Shown here: positions 7,902 to 15,000 of the stretch, piece by piece
Numbering within the stretch: the stretch's first letter is position 1
Layout: each line of letters opens with the position of its first letter
DNA from: Chromera velia
Taxonomy: Eukaryota; Sar; Chromeraceae
Direction: 5' to 3'
NCBI GenBank assembly: GCA_018398765.1
Contig: JAHBMJ010002234.1
Coordinates: forward strand, 1 to 15,000
DNA: 15,000 bases
The notes under the pieces: model-generated
The model's input: the letters and a program-made list of their open reading frames with translations, nothing else
Databases searched by the model: none
What the model was told of the DNA's origin: nothing
Made by a program: the position numbers and the translations under genes

Positions 7902-10086
7902 ATGCAAAACGAAGAGGAGCCCGTGTCCATTCTCTGTCACCCCATTCTTTCTCTTCTTCGAGGCTTTCTTGAAAACGAGACGGCTTCCAATTTTCTTCAC
8001 TCTTCTCGTGAAGTTCTGCACCAGCTTCTCGAGAATGCAGAGGTTGCCATGACATTCAGGGACTGGGGGTCTCCCGGCTGGGTTTCTGTCTGGTTCGATC
8101 ACCTGCCTCAGGTAGAGGTCACCACCCGTGTGTGTAGACTGAAAGACTCCAAGCACTGCCAGAAGGCGAGGGGAAAGAGAACTCTTGAGAGTATCAAAAA
8201 TAGTCTGCGGGATTCTATTCCCTTTTTACGTTTTCTCTCCCAGTGGGGGGTGAAGGTCTGCTTTGCAGAATACCCGAATGACCTCGCAGACGATGTCCTG
8301 GAAACTCTGAAGACCTTGAAGGTCTTCGTAATTCCAATGCACGATCCCAATCCTTCCCCCCTTTCCCGAAAAAGATTTCGCCATCTCTAAAAACTGAAAA
8401 GTCTCGAGTTGGGGGGCCCAGGTGAGGATAGCGTGCAGCTCCTCAAATTTCTGGGGGAGTCAGGGTTGCTCTTTCCTCGTGTTGAGAAATTGACGTGGAT
8501 GGTAGGGCCGAAGGGTGTCACTCCTCAGAGTCTCTGTCCTAATTTGTTTGCTTCTTTCAAACTATCCATTCTTTTCCCTTCCCTGTCGAGCCTTCAGATT
8601 TCGTTTCTGGGGACGAGTCTCGAAACATCCCCCAAAATGCTTACAGTTTTTGAAGGCCTTGACTTGAAACGCCTCGTCACATGGAGCAAGCGGGCTTCGG
8701 ATATGCAGCAGCTTCCCATTCAGATGAGACGGAAACATAGACTGACACCCGAACAAATGGTCCTGTCTCCCGAACTTTCGTCTTTCTTGAAGGGATGGGT
8801 CCAAAAATAGAAGAATTTGGTTGAATTGAACATTCCTATTAATCACTCCAGCCAGATTCCCCTTCTGAGTTCCCTTGCAGAGCTGCCTGAGCTCAGATAC
8901 TTCGGGACTCTCGAGATCAAAGACACCCAATGGGATTGGGCAGAGAGAAGTGATGAAATACGGAGATTGGTAGATGATGTAAGGGAGCAAGAGAGGGACA
9001 GGTTTTTGTACACAGAAAATTGTTATTCAGGCCATTTCTGGTGGAAATTGAAAAATTATCTTGCGTTTCACAAGAAGGACAAGAAGAGGGGGTTGGATCA
9101 TTTCAGAATTATCAGATACGATCCTGACGTAGCGATGATCAGGGGAAGTGGTTTGGAGACTCCTCTGCTTAATTGGAGTAGAGTGAGGTTACGGAGTGAT
9201 TTCCTTTTTCCCAAAGTGAAAGTGCTCTTCATTGAGTATGGAGGTTCACACTGTTTCTCAAGAAGCAGTCACAGTGATCCTCTGAAAAGAGCACAGACCC
9301 GTGCGATGATTGAAAAGCCCTACCGTGCTCTGACTCCCGACCATATGACCATTTCCTTCCGTTGTCACAGTCGGACAGCAAGGAAGTGGCAGGCGAGAAG
9401 GCTCGTAACGACGCTCCTCGCATGTCATGAGAGGGTGTGCGAGACGGTGAGAGACGTCGCCACAGTGTGGGCCGAATCAAGTCACTGGGAAGGGGGGGAA
9501 AGTCGTTTCCGGGCATTGAATCGGAAGTATCTCAAGGACCCATCCCCCTGTCGTATGCCTGCCGGTCTGCCCACATCAAAAGAACCGTTGGTACGCTGTC
9601 TGCGTGAAGAGCGTCGGACTGATTCCTTCGTGAGAGCCGTCTCGAGTCTCAGAAGTGAATCCAATTTGAGACTTACCGATGCTGATGTTGCCTTGCAACC
9701 TCTGAACAAACTCCATATCTGGGACGTCTCTGAGCCGTCCAGATGGGTCTGGAAGAAGAGAAAAGAAGCCTCGGATATCGAACATGACTTCCGTTCCGCC
9801 TTCATAGAGGGCACTTCCCGTGTGTTTAGGACGCACTCCTGTTTGTTTCCTCCCTCCCACACTCGTTTGTCTAACCACCTGTCAGTGACAGAGGTGAAGG
9901 TCGGGCCGGCCCTTCGAGAGAGGGTGGACAGCTTGAAGGAATTGATTGAAGAGAAGTACGGGGACTTTGTGGAAATGCAGGGGTGTGCCGTTTATGAGAA
10001 GCAGATATTGAGGAGGACGGTGGGGAGGTTGGGTGGGGAGAGAAGAGTAAGAAGAGAGGGGGGAGGATCTGGGAGCAGAAGAGGAT

Positions 10087-10285
10087 GGGGGACAAAGGGC
10101 GGACAGGGCAGAGGGGGAAGGGGGACAAAGGGCGGACAGGGCAGAGGGGGAAGGGGGACAAAGGGTGGACAGGGCAGAGGGAGATGGGGGACAAAGACCG
10201 GACGGGGCAGAGGGGGAAGGGGGACAAAGGGTGGACAAGGCAGAGGGGGAAAGGGGACAAAGGGTGGACAAGGTAGAGAGGGAGG
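10087..10285 (+). repeat. 33-bp coding minisatellite, six copies (RG-rich)
   Basis: The word GACAAAG recurs at 10091, 10124, 10157, 10190, 10223 and 10256, exactly 33 bp apart, so every frame stays open. In the frame of the LRR-like protein each unit encodes GTKGGQGRGGR, like RGG/GAR nucleic-acid-binding tails; in the next frame it encodes GDKGRTGQRGK. The strand is very G-rich with many runs of 3-5 G, so it has G-quadruplex potential. Confidence 0.92.
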
Positions 10286-10296
10286 GAGCAGAAGGT

Positions 10297-10306
10297 GGGG
10301 GGGGGG
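10297..10306 (+). repeat. Run of ten G, candidate frameshift point
   Basis: Ten G in a row separate the RG-rich frame from the acidic-tail frame. A nine-G version would join the two frames. Homopolymer slippage in replication, transcription, or sequencing would all act here. Confidence 0.8.
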
Positions 10307-10580
10307 ATTCGGAGGTGGGAAAGGGGGTGAGAGAGAGCGAAGGGGAAGTTTATGACTTCTCTTCAATCGGGTCAGAAGAGCGGGAGTCCGATGATGACTA
10401 TGACTACTTGGACGATGATTTCTCTAACTATTTCTATTCCTCCCCTGCTTCAGTTTCCTCAGGTTTTGAGTCTGAGAGTGAGGCAGAGGGACAAGAAGAA
10501 GGGAGGGAGGAAATGTCTGTTGTGACCTAGCTTACATAATATAAGAAGAATTAAGATACGATCGATGCATATAATCATAA

Positions 10581-10586
10581 AATAAA
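10581..10586 (+). terminator. Candidate polyadenylation signal AATAAA
   Basis: AATAAA lies 50 nt after the TAG at 10528-10530, a suitable distance for a 3' end. Such hexamers are common by chance in AT-rich DNA, and many protists do not use this signal. Confidence 0.3.
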
Positions 10587-10858
10587 AATTAAAACGAAGA
10601 TGTGTAATTAAGAGTGTAACTAGTAGTGACTAGGAGTATGATAAGCTAGATGAGAAGTATGCACCTAAGCAGTATTCAAACTTCTTTGTACAATGATGAC
10701 TATTAGTTTATAATTTGAAAAATTTGATTTAAACTATGTATAGAGGATAAAAAAGACAGAAATAAAAATGAATCGAAATAGTAGATTGGAGTTTAGCATA
10801 TAGACACATAGTAGTTAGTAGTGGAATACTATGGAACACTTTAGTGAGCCGCTGGGTC

Positions 10859-10880
10859 GGCCGGTTTCTAAGCCGGCTTA
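10859..10880. repeat. GC-rich palindrome in AT-rich DNA
   Basis: TAAGCCGGCTTA at 10869-10880 is a perfect 12-bp palindrome. The preceding GCCGG (10860-10864) can alternatively pair with CCGGC (10873-10877) to make a 5-bp stem with an 8-nt loop. It lies about 70 bp outside the left end of the transposon. Confidence 0.6.
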
Positions 10881-10940
10881 AAATTTGTCTGATATCATTG
10901 GTAGGCTATCAATCTTCTGATCACTGGCATGTTTGTATAT

Positions 10941-10948
10941 GTTTGTAT
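10941..10948. repeat. Left target-site duplication of the hAT-like element
   Basis: GTTTGTAT directly abuts the left inverted repeat and matches CTTTGTAT (12868-12875), which abuts the right one, in 7 of 8 positions. T at position 2 and A at position 7 fit the hAT target consensus nTnnnnAn. Caveat: GTTTGTAT also occurs just upstream at 10931-10938. Confidence 0.6.
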
Positions 10949-10969
10949 TAAGGACGAGAAAAGGTGCAT
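10949..10969 (+). repeat. Left terminal inverted repeat
   Basis: Twenty-one bases beginning TAAGGACGAG and ending AAGGTGCAT, inverted at 12847-12867 with mismatches only at positions 4 and 9. Confidence 0.68.
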
Positions 10970-11100
10970 AGGTGTAAGGTGCAAGGTGTTTTGGATGAAT
11001 ACACCTGAATTTAGATGCATTTCAGGTGCATTCATCAAGTACATTGTTTCTACTATAAAAATATAAATTAAAGAGCCGTCTCCTAGGGTTTTTAGCCATT

Positions 11101-11134
11101 AAAAAGCGCCTAATTCGATGCCTAAACGCTTTTT
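11101..11134. repeat. Hairpin with 8-bp stem inside the hAT-like element
   Basis: AAAAAGCG at 11101-11108 is the reverse complement of CGCTTTTT at 11127-11134, with an 18-nt loop that itself contains two related words (CCTAAT and CCTAAA). Role unknown. Confidence 0.55.
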
Positions 11135-11389
11135 CTCATATAACATAGCTGCACAATCTTTTACTATAAGAATTTGATTGAAAAACACATAAAAAGTTGA
11201 TAAAAGCCGATAGCAAGTCTCGTTTTTGAATTATGAAAACGATCCTTTGAACTGGATTCAACTATACTGCAGTACTTCACTTCTTGCAAATGCATTTTCA
11301 TGTTATTTATCAACAAATTGAAAAACAGCAAAAGCATTCTAACGATGGGGAATCTTCTTAATTTTGTGGAGAAACGGGCTAAACGGTGC

Positions 11390-12485
11390 TATCCAAAGTA
11401 TGAAAGACATGCCGCTGCCTAAGCAAAGAATGAAAGAGGTACAGTCATGTTGCTGACTGAGTAGAGAGTGGAAGAGACGGAGGCATGCTGCTGACTGAGT
11501 ACTAGAGAATGGAAGAGGTGCAGTCATATTGATGACAGAGCAGAGAGTGAGATAGATGGAACCAGGCTGCTCCTTGTGTAGAGAATGAGAGAGGTGCAGT
11601 CATGCTGCTGTCTGAAATCAGAATAAAAGAGGTGTAGTCGTGCTGCTGCCTCAGCAAAGAATGAAAGAGCTGCAGTCATGCTATTGACTGAGGAAAGAAT
11701 GAAAGAGGTGCAGTTATGCCGCTGACTGAGCAGAGAGCGAAAGAGATGCCGACATGTTGCTCCTTGAACAAAGAATGAAAGAGGTGCGGTCATGCTGCTG
11801 ATAGAGCAGAGAATAATATAGAGCAAGCCACGCTATGGCCTGAGCCAAGAATGAGAGAGATGCAGTCATGCTGCTGCCTGGGCAGAGAGTGAAAGAGGTG
11901 TAGTCCTGATACTGACTGAGCACTGCCAGAGAGTGAGAGCGATGGAGTCATGCAGCTGACTGTGTAAAGAATGAAAGAGGTACAGTCATGCTGCTACCTC
12001 GGCAGAGACTGAAAGAAATGCGGACGTGCTACTCCTGGGCAGAGAGTGAAACGGAGTGAGAGAGACGCAGTCCGGCTGCTCATGAGCAGAGAATGAAAGA
12101 GATGTGGTCATGCTACTGTCTGAGTGGAGAATGAAAGAAGTGCACTTATGCTGTTACTTCAGTAAAAAATGGAAGATTCTAAGGTGTAGTGACTGTCATG
12201 TTACTGACTGAGCAGAGAGTGAAAGCGATGGAGTCATGCTGTTGCCTGAGCAAAGCATGAAAGAGGGGCAATCATACTGCTGCCTCGGCAGAGAGTGAAA
12301 GAAAAGTAGAGGTGCCGCTCCTGGGCAGAGAGTGAGACATACAGAGAGAGAGGGACCGTGTCACGCAGTCAGGCTGCTCATAAGCAGAGAATAAAAGAGA
12401 TGTGGTCATTCTGCTGTCTGAGCAGAGAATGAAAAAGGTATAGTCAAGCTGTTGACTCAGCAGAGAAAGAAAGAGGAACAGTCAT
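11390..12485. repeat. Degenerate ~39-bp minisatellite with ~286-bp higher-order period
   Basis: The unit is close to AGAGAATGAAAGAGGTGCAG followed by TCATGCTGCTGACTGAGC. It recurs roughly 27 times with substitutions and small indels. A higher-order copy is visible: GATGGAGTCATGC at 11941 recurs at 12227, and CTCCTGGGCAGAGAGTGA at 12032 recurs at 12318, both 286 bp apart. Further right, GGCTGCTCA at 12074 and 12372 are 298 bp apart, because the second copy has extra bases. Minus-strand frames show 13-residue repeats, since 39 bp is 13 codons; I do not regard these as genes. Confidence 0.88.
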
Positions 12486-12544
12486 GCATGTTATTGGTCG
12501 ACTGCAAGAGCTGCATGCATGGTTTTTGTCAGATAACATGGATC

Positions 12545-12600
12545 TGCATGTATGCATGCATATATATGTGCACATGCATACATCTTTGCATGCATACGTA
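12545..12600. repeat. Alternating purine-pyrimidine tract with TGCATGCA words
   Basis: Mostly alternating GCATGTATGC / ATATATATGTGCAC sequence with TGCATGCA at 12553-12560 and 12587-12594, and another just upstream at 12512-12519. Such alternation favours Z-DNA or cruciform structure. Confidence 0.6.
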
Positions 12601-12846
12601 AGACTGCATGGCGGCCCACATGCGAGAGAGATAATGCCCCGGCCAGCGTTAGAGGCGCTGCACGGCGCCGCACCAGTGAAGGGCCCAGCTGCTGTATCTT
12701 CACCTATATATTAGACATTGGACTCTTAAAACAATCTCTTTGCTCCATACAATGCATCTATCAGGTGCATCCAGGTGCATAGATGCAAATCAGGTGCATC
12801 ACTAGGGTGCATCAGGTACATTTTTTGAGAATGCACCTTTTCTGGA

Positions 12847-12867
12847 ATGCACCTTTTCCCGTCTTTA
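12847..12867 (-). repeat. Right terminal inverted repeat
   Basis: Reverse complement of the left end in 19 of 21 positions; on the + strand it begins ATGCACCTTTTCCC and ends at TTTA. A related ATGCACCTTTT lies just inside at 12831-12841. Confidence 0.68.
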
Positions 12868-12875
12868 CTTTGTAT
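12868..12875. repeat. Right target-site duplication of the hAT-like element
   Basis: CTTTGTAT follows the right inverted repeat without a gap and differs from the left copy only in its first base. Confidence 0.6.
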
Positions 12876-13740
12876 GAAACAAAAATAATTGAAAAATTAT
12901 TGAATAATATAAAATCTAGTATGAAATCATATTTTATATATATAGCTAATAATATTAATGGACTCTAAGTTAGGTCTTTAATAAAGCGGGAAAAAATGTG
13001 GGCAAAAATTTAGGCAAAAATGCTCAAAAGCACGCTTATATAGGTGGCCAAACATCGTTCGAATTTTTTTTTTTCGATCTTCACAGGATTTATAAAAAAT
13101 ATATAAGCTAAGATCCCGCAAAAGCTAGAACACACAAAAGCTAGTAGAAGTTCGGATCTGAGTTCGGATGGAACTTATTTTAACGATCTTAACACATAGT
13201 TTACTTGCTACCTAAAAACCTTTCTTTTGATAAACCTTCCTTTTGTTTTTCCTCCACATCTTCAACTTTCTAATCTGGTCGTGCTTCTTCTTTCCTGTTC
13301 AGAATGCCACTTTTTTGCTTCGCCTTCTTCCTTCTGGCCGATCGGCTGCGTGTCTACAACAGCAGGCCTTTGCACAAAAAAGGTGGAGAGAAAACCGCAC
13401 ATAGGCCAATCAGAATCTCAAAACCGAACGAGACACTCTGCGACCACCATAACGAAAAGAAAAGAAAAGATTTCACAAAAGACGCCTGTTCACTTAAGTA
13501 CGGATTCCAAAACAGACAGAGAGAGATCCAATCGGTGCATGGATGAATGCTCAGAGTTGCGTTTGGACCCTTAGCAATGCCTGCTTACTTTACATGGTCA
13601 TTACAACGAAGATTTATATACACACGTATCCCTTCGGGAAAAGAGGAAGCGCCAGCAGTGAGAAAAAAAGGAATAAAAGACTGAAGAGGGGCAAAAAGAA
13701 AGAAGGCGAAGGATAGAAGACAATCTTTGGCAAAAGTAAA
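12876..13740. other. AT-rich intergenic stretch, no gene seen
   Basis: About 12876-13200 is AT-rich with short duplications (GGCAAAAATTTAGGCAAAAATG; AAGCTAGAACACACAAAAGCTAG; two GTTCGGAT words near 13150). Overlapping frames of 80-115 codons at 13227-13574 have low-complexity, Lys-rich or mixed translations and no motif. From about 13640 the sequence becomes purine-rich again. Confidence 0.5.
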
Positions 13741-14048
13741 CAAAAGGCGTAATTGACTCACTCATACACTCACCCATTCACATCCATTCATTCACCTACT
13801 CACCTACCCACTCAGTCGCCTTTTCACTCCTTCACCTGTTTCAAAAAGAAGAAATGTCTTTGTGTGGAGGCTCGGCACTCTTTTCATGGACAGTTGCAGT
13901 AGGAAAGAGAAAACACCTCATAATATGCCCACGGTAGCAATTAAGATGACTTTTTTCAGTCCCTCCAGCTTATGCTCAACTCTGCCTGCCTGCCTGCCTG
14001 TGACTTTGGGTCTCTGGGTCACTTTTGAAACTCCTCAAGACAGTGAAG
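13741..14048. repeat. Degenerate (TCAC)n / (CATT)n block and (TGCC)n
   Basis: ACTCACTCATACACTCACC-type tetranucleotide repeats fill about 13756-13835. A short (TGCC) run lies at about 13983-14001. The interval is pyrimidine-rich on the + strand. No confident gene; a possible spliced frame through this interval is discussed in the findings. Confidence 0.6.
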
Positions 14049-14049
14049 G

Positions 14050-14051
<2 letters not shown>

Positions 14052-14087
<36 letters not shown>
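14052..14087 (+). repeat. (TC)18 microsatellite
   Basis: Thirty-six uninterrupted bases of TC dinucleotides. It is preceded by AAG|GTA at 14046-14051 and followed by GTTTTCCTTACAG (14088-14100), which together look like the two ends of a 52-nt spliceosomal intron. Confidence 0.95.
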
Positions 14088-14090
<3 letters not shown>

Positions 14091-14100
14091 TTCCTTACAG

Positions 14101-15000
14101 CGAATGCAGTGCTACAAACCCTCTTTCAGCTTTATGAGATTCTTTGCTTGTTCCACCCATCTGCGTCCCGACAAGAAGCAATTTTGCTTTTTTGTTCCTT
14201 CTCTCTGTCGAAGATACATTGGCGATCTAGGGCGAGTTGGCGATACAAAAGAGAGAAAAAGGGGCAGAGTATGGATGCACATAGAAAGCTGAAGCCTCTT
14301 CTAGATTAGATGAGAAGATTTCTTTTTATCTTTTCCTTCCAACCTGTTGGTCAAATGAAGGCCAACACACAGGCATGAAATCCAAATTATGGAACAGAAA
14401 AAGATTGCCCTGGTTGAAAACCCATACGCACACATACACGTATACAGACACGCAACGGACGCGCACACAAAGAGGAACGTTTGATAGCAGCTCACACAAC
14501 TGTTCTAGCAAACTCTCTCTTTTAAAGTCTTTGCCTGGACTCCTTCTTATGCTCGCTTTATTCTTTGCTTTGCCCCTATTTGTCCCGTACACGTGTCTTT
14601 TTTCATGCAGGCATCGACTCATCTACCCCTTCCCTTCGTCCCTATCTCTGAGAAGGAGCAAGGGATGAAGGAAGGCCGAAAAGAAACATTCAATGAATAT
14701 GTAGAGAAAAGAAAAGAAGCTGTCTGAAAGGCCACAAAGACAGAGAGGGACATTCAGATAGAGTGAAAAGTAAGGAGGCAGAGACAGCAAAATTTATTGC
14801 AGATTAGTCAATAAAAGAAGGAGAAAGAGAACAGAACGATGGGAACAGAAAGAAACTTGATCTGTTCCATCAGTCAACTGGGGCCCTTTTACTTTTCGAT
14901 CACTTCACCTTACTGTGACATCACACTCGTTTCTCCCATCATTGTCTCTTTGATCACGACTCTTTCTCCTGATGTGATAAATGACGTCTTTTGAACACTT
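14101..15000. other. Right-end stretch without a confident gene
   Basis: The open frame at 14103-14309 (stop TAG) could be the second exon of a small hypothetical gene but has no known motif. CACACATACACGTATACAGACACGC-like alternating sequence lies at about 14425-14470. About 14640-14870 is purine-rich, with an AATAAA at 14810-14815. The last 130 bases are mixed sequence with no recognisable feature. Confidence 0.45.

Larger units (their letters stand above)
7902..10530 (+). pseudogene. LRR-like (possibly F-box) protein with RG-rich and acidic tail; two in-frame stops and a frameshift
   Basis: A single reading frame runs from ATG 7902 to about 10300 with stops only at 8388-8390 (TAA) and 8808-8810 (TAG). 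Codon use and protein character continue across both. The product would be about 875 codons. The N-terminus (ILCHPILSLLRGFL, then NFLHSSREVLHQLL) weakly resembles an F-box. After it come LRR-like strands: LKSLELGG, FPRVEKLTW, FPSLSSLQISFLG, KNLVELNIP, LPELRYFGTLEI, FPKVKVLFIEYGG. A basic helical part precedes an RG-rich repeat (GTKGGQGRGGR x6). The natural end is probably in the next frame: a Ser/Asp/Glu-rich tail ending EEMSVVT at the TAG of 10528-10530. Reaching it needs a one-base shift, most easily at the ten-G run 10297-10306; without it the frame ends at TGA 10353-10355. In-frame TGA 7752-7754 limits the N-terminus. Alternatives are unseen introns (CCCAG|GTGAGG at 8420 is a good donor) or sequencing errors. 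F-box/LRR identity is tentative. Confidence 0.55.
10531..10948. other. AT-rich 3' flank of the LRR-like frame
   Basis: No gene. The stretch is AT-rich and stop-dense. It should contain the 3' UTR of the broken LRR-like gene; AATAAA at 10581-10586 is a candidate polyadenylation signal. It ends at the left edge of the transposon described below. Confidence 0.55.
10949..12867. mobile_element. Non-autonomous hAT-like DNA transposon (1,919 bp) carrying a minisatellite
   Basis: The ends are inverted repeats: TAAGGACG... at 10949-10969 and, read from the other strand, TAAAGACG... at 12847-12867. They match in 19 of 21 positions and share GAAAAGGTGCAT. Both start with YARNG, the hAT terminal pattern, and 8-bp near-identical direct repeats of hAT type flank them. 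Just inside both ends lie multiple AGGTGCAT motifs in both orientations, as expected for transposase-binding subterminal repeats. No transposase frame is present: the interior is AT-rich at the left, a degenerate ~39-bp tandem array in the middle (about 11390-12485), then an alternating purine-pyrimidine tract and a short GC-rich patch. It would need a transposase in trans. The two end mismatches and one duplication mismatch suggest an old insertion. It lies downstream of the LRR-like frame. Confidence 0.68.

Noticed and set aside
8388-8810. Ciliate-like reassignment of TAA/TAG to Gln, which would open the LRR-like frame
   Set aside because: TAG properly ends the hydrolase gene at the family's usual length, TAA ends the Pol fragment right after its last motif, and TAG ends the acidic tail. 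A decayed gene is simpler.
11524-11923. Minus-strand frames with 13-residue repeats such as SSMTAPLSFF
   Set aside because: They arise because the 39-bp tandem unit equals 13 codons; frames break at every indel and show no start context or motif.
11390-12485. CRISPR array
   Set aside because: Whole units repeat and degrade together; there are no conserved repeats alternating with unique spacers, and the host is eukaryotic.
13227-13574. Overlapping 80-115-codon frames
   Set aside because: Two frames compete over the same DNA, neither has a motif, and translation is low in complexity.

Overview
The window looks like nuclear DNA of a eukaryotic microbe, not a prokaryote. Genes are sparse (about 5 kb of 15 kb), with no operons or Shine-Dalgarno sites. 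There are ankyrin-repeat and LRR-like proteins, a Ty1/copia-type RNase H fragment, a transposon of eukaryotic type, and a great deal of microsatellite and minisatellite DNA. The style (intron-poor ankyrin genes, degraded copia elements, many GCATGC motifs) makes me lean towards an alveolate or chromerid alga such as Chromera velia. This is inference only: no marker gene is present.

Layout. 1-360 is the end of a copia-like pol gene, followed by a polypurine tract. 419-2480 is low complexity: a pyrimidine-rich block, about 1.3 kb of almost pure purine sequence on the + strand, then GACT/TGAA-type repeats. 2505-2705 is a short CpG-rich island of unknown role. 3644-4534 (+) encodes an intact single-exon alpha/beta hydrolase with a complete Ser-Asp-His triad. 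4535-5937 is AT-rich intergenic DNA with several palindromes. 5938-7317 (-) encodes an intact ankyrin-repeat protein with an unrecognised beta-rich C-terminal domain. It diverges from 7902-10530 (+), a long LRR-like reading frame with possible F-box-like start. That frame is broken by two in-frame stops and apparently by a frameshift at a run of ten G, next to an RG-rich 33-bp minisatellite.

The main new observation is 10949-12867. This segment is bounded by near-perfect 21-bp terminal inverted repeats (19/21) that fit the hAT pattern YARNG. It is flanked by 8-bp direct repeats (7/8) that fit the hAT target-site pattern nTnnnnAn. It carries subterminal AGGTGCAT motifs in both orientations, and its body is mostly a degenerate ~39-bp minisatellite with a ~286-bp higher-order period. 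I read it as a non-autonomous hAT-type transposon built around a satellite array.

12868-15000 holds no convincing gene: AT-rich DNA, microsatellites and purine-rich stretches, plus one possible tiny intron made of a (TC)18 repeat. The genes show no evident shared pathway.
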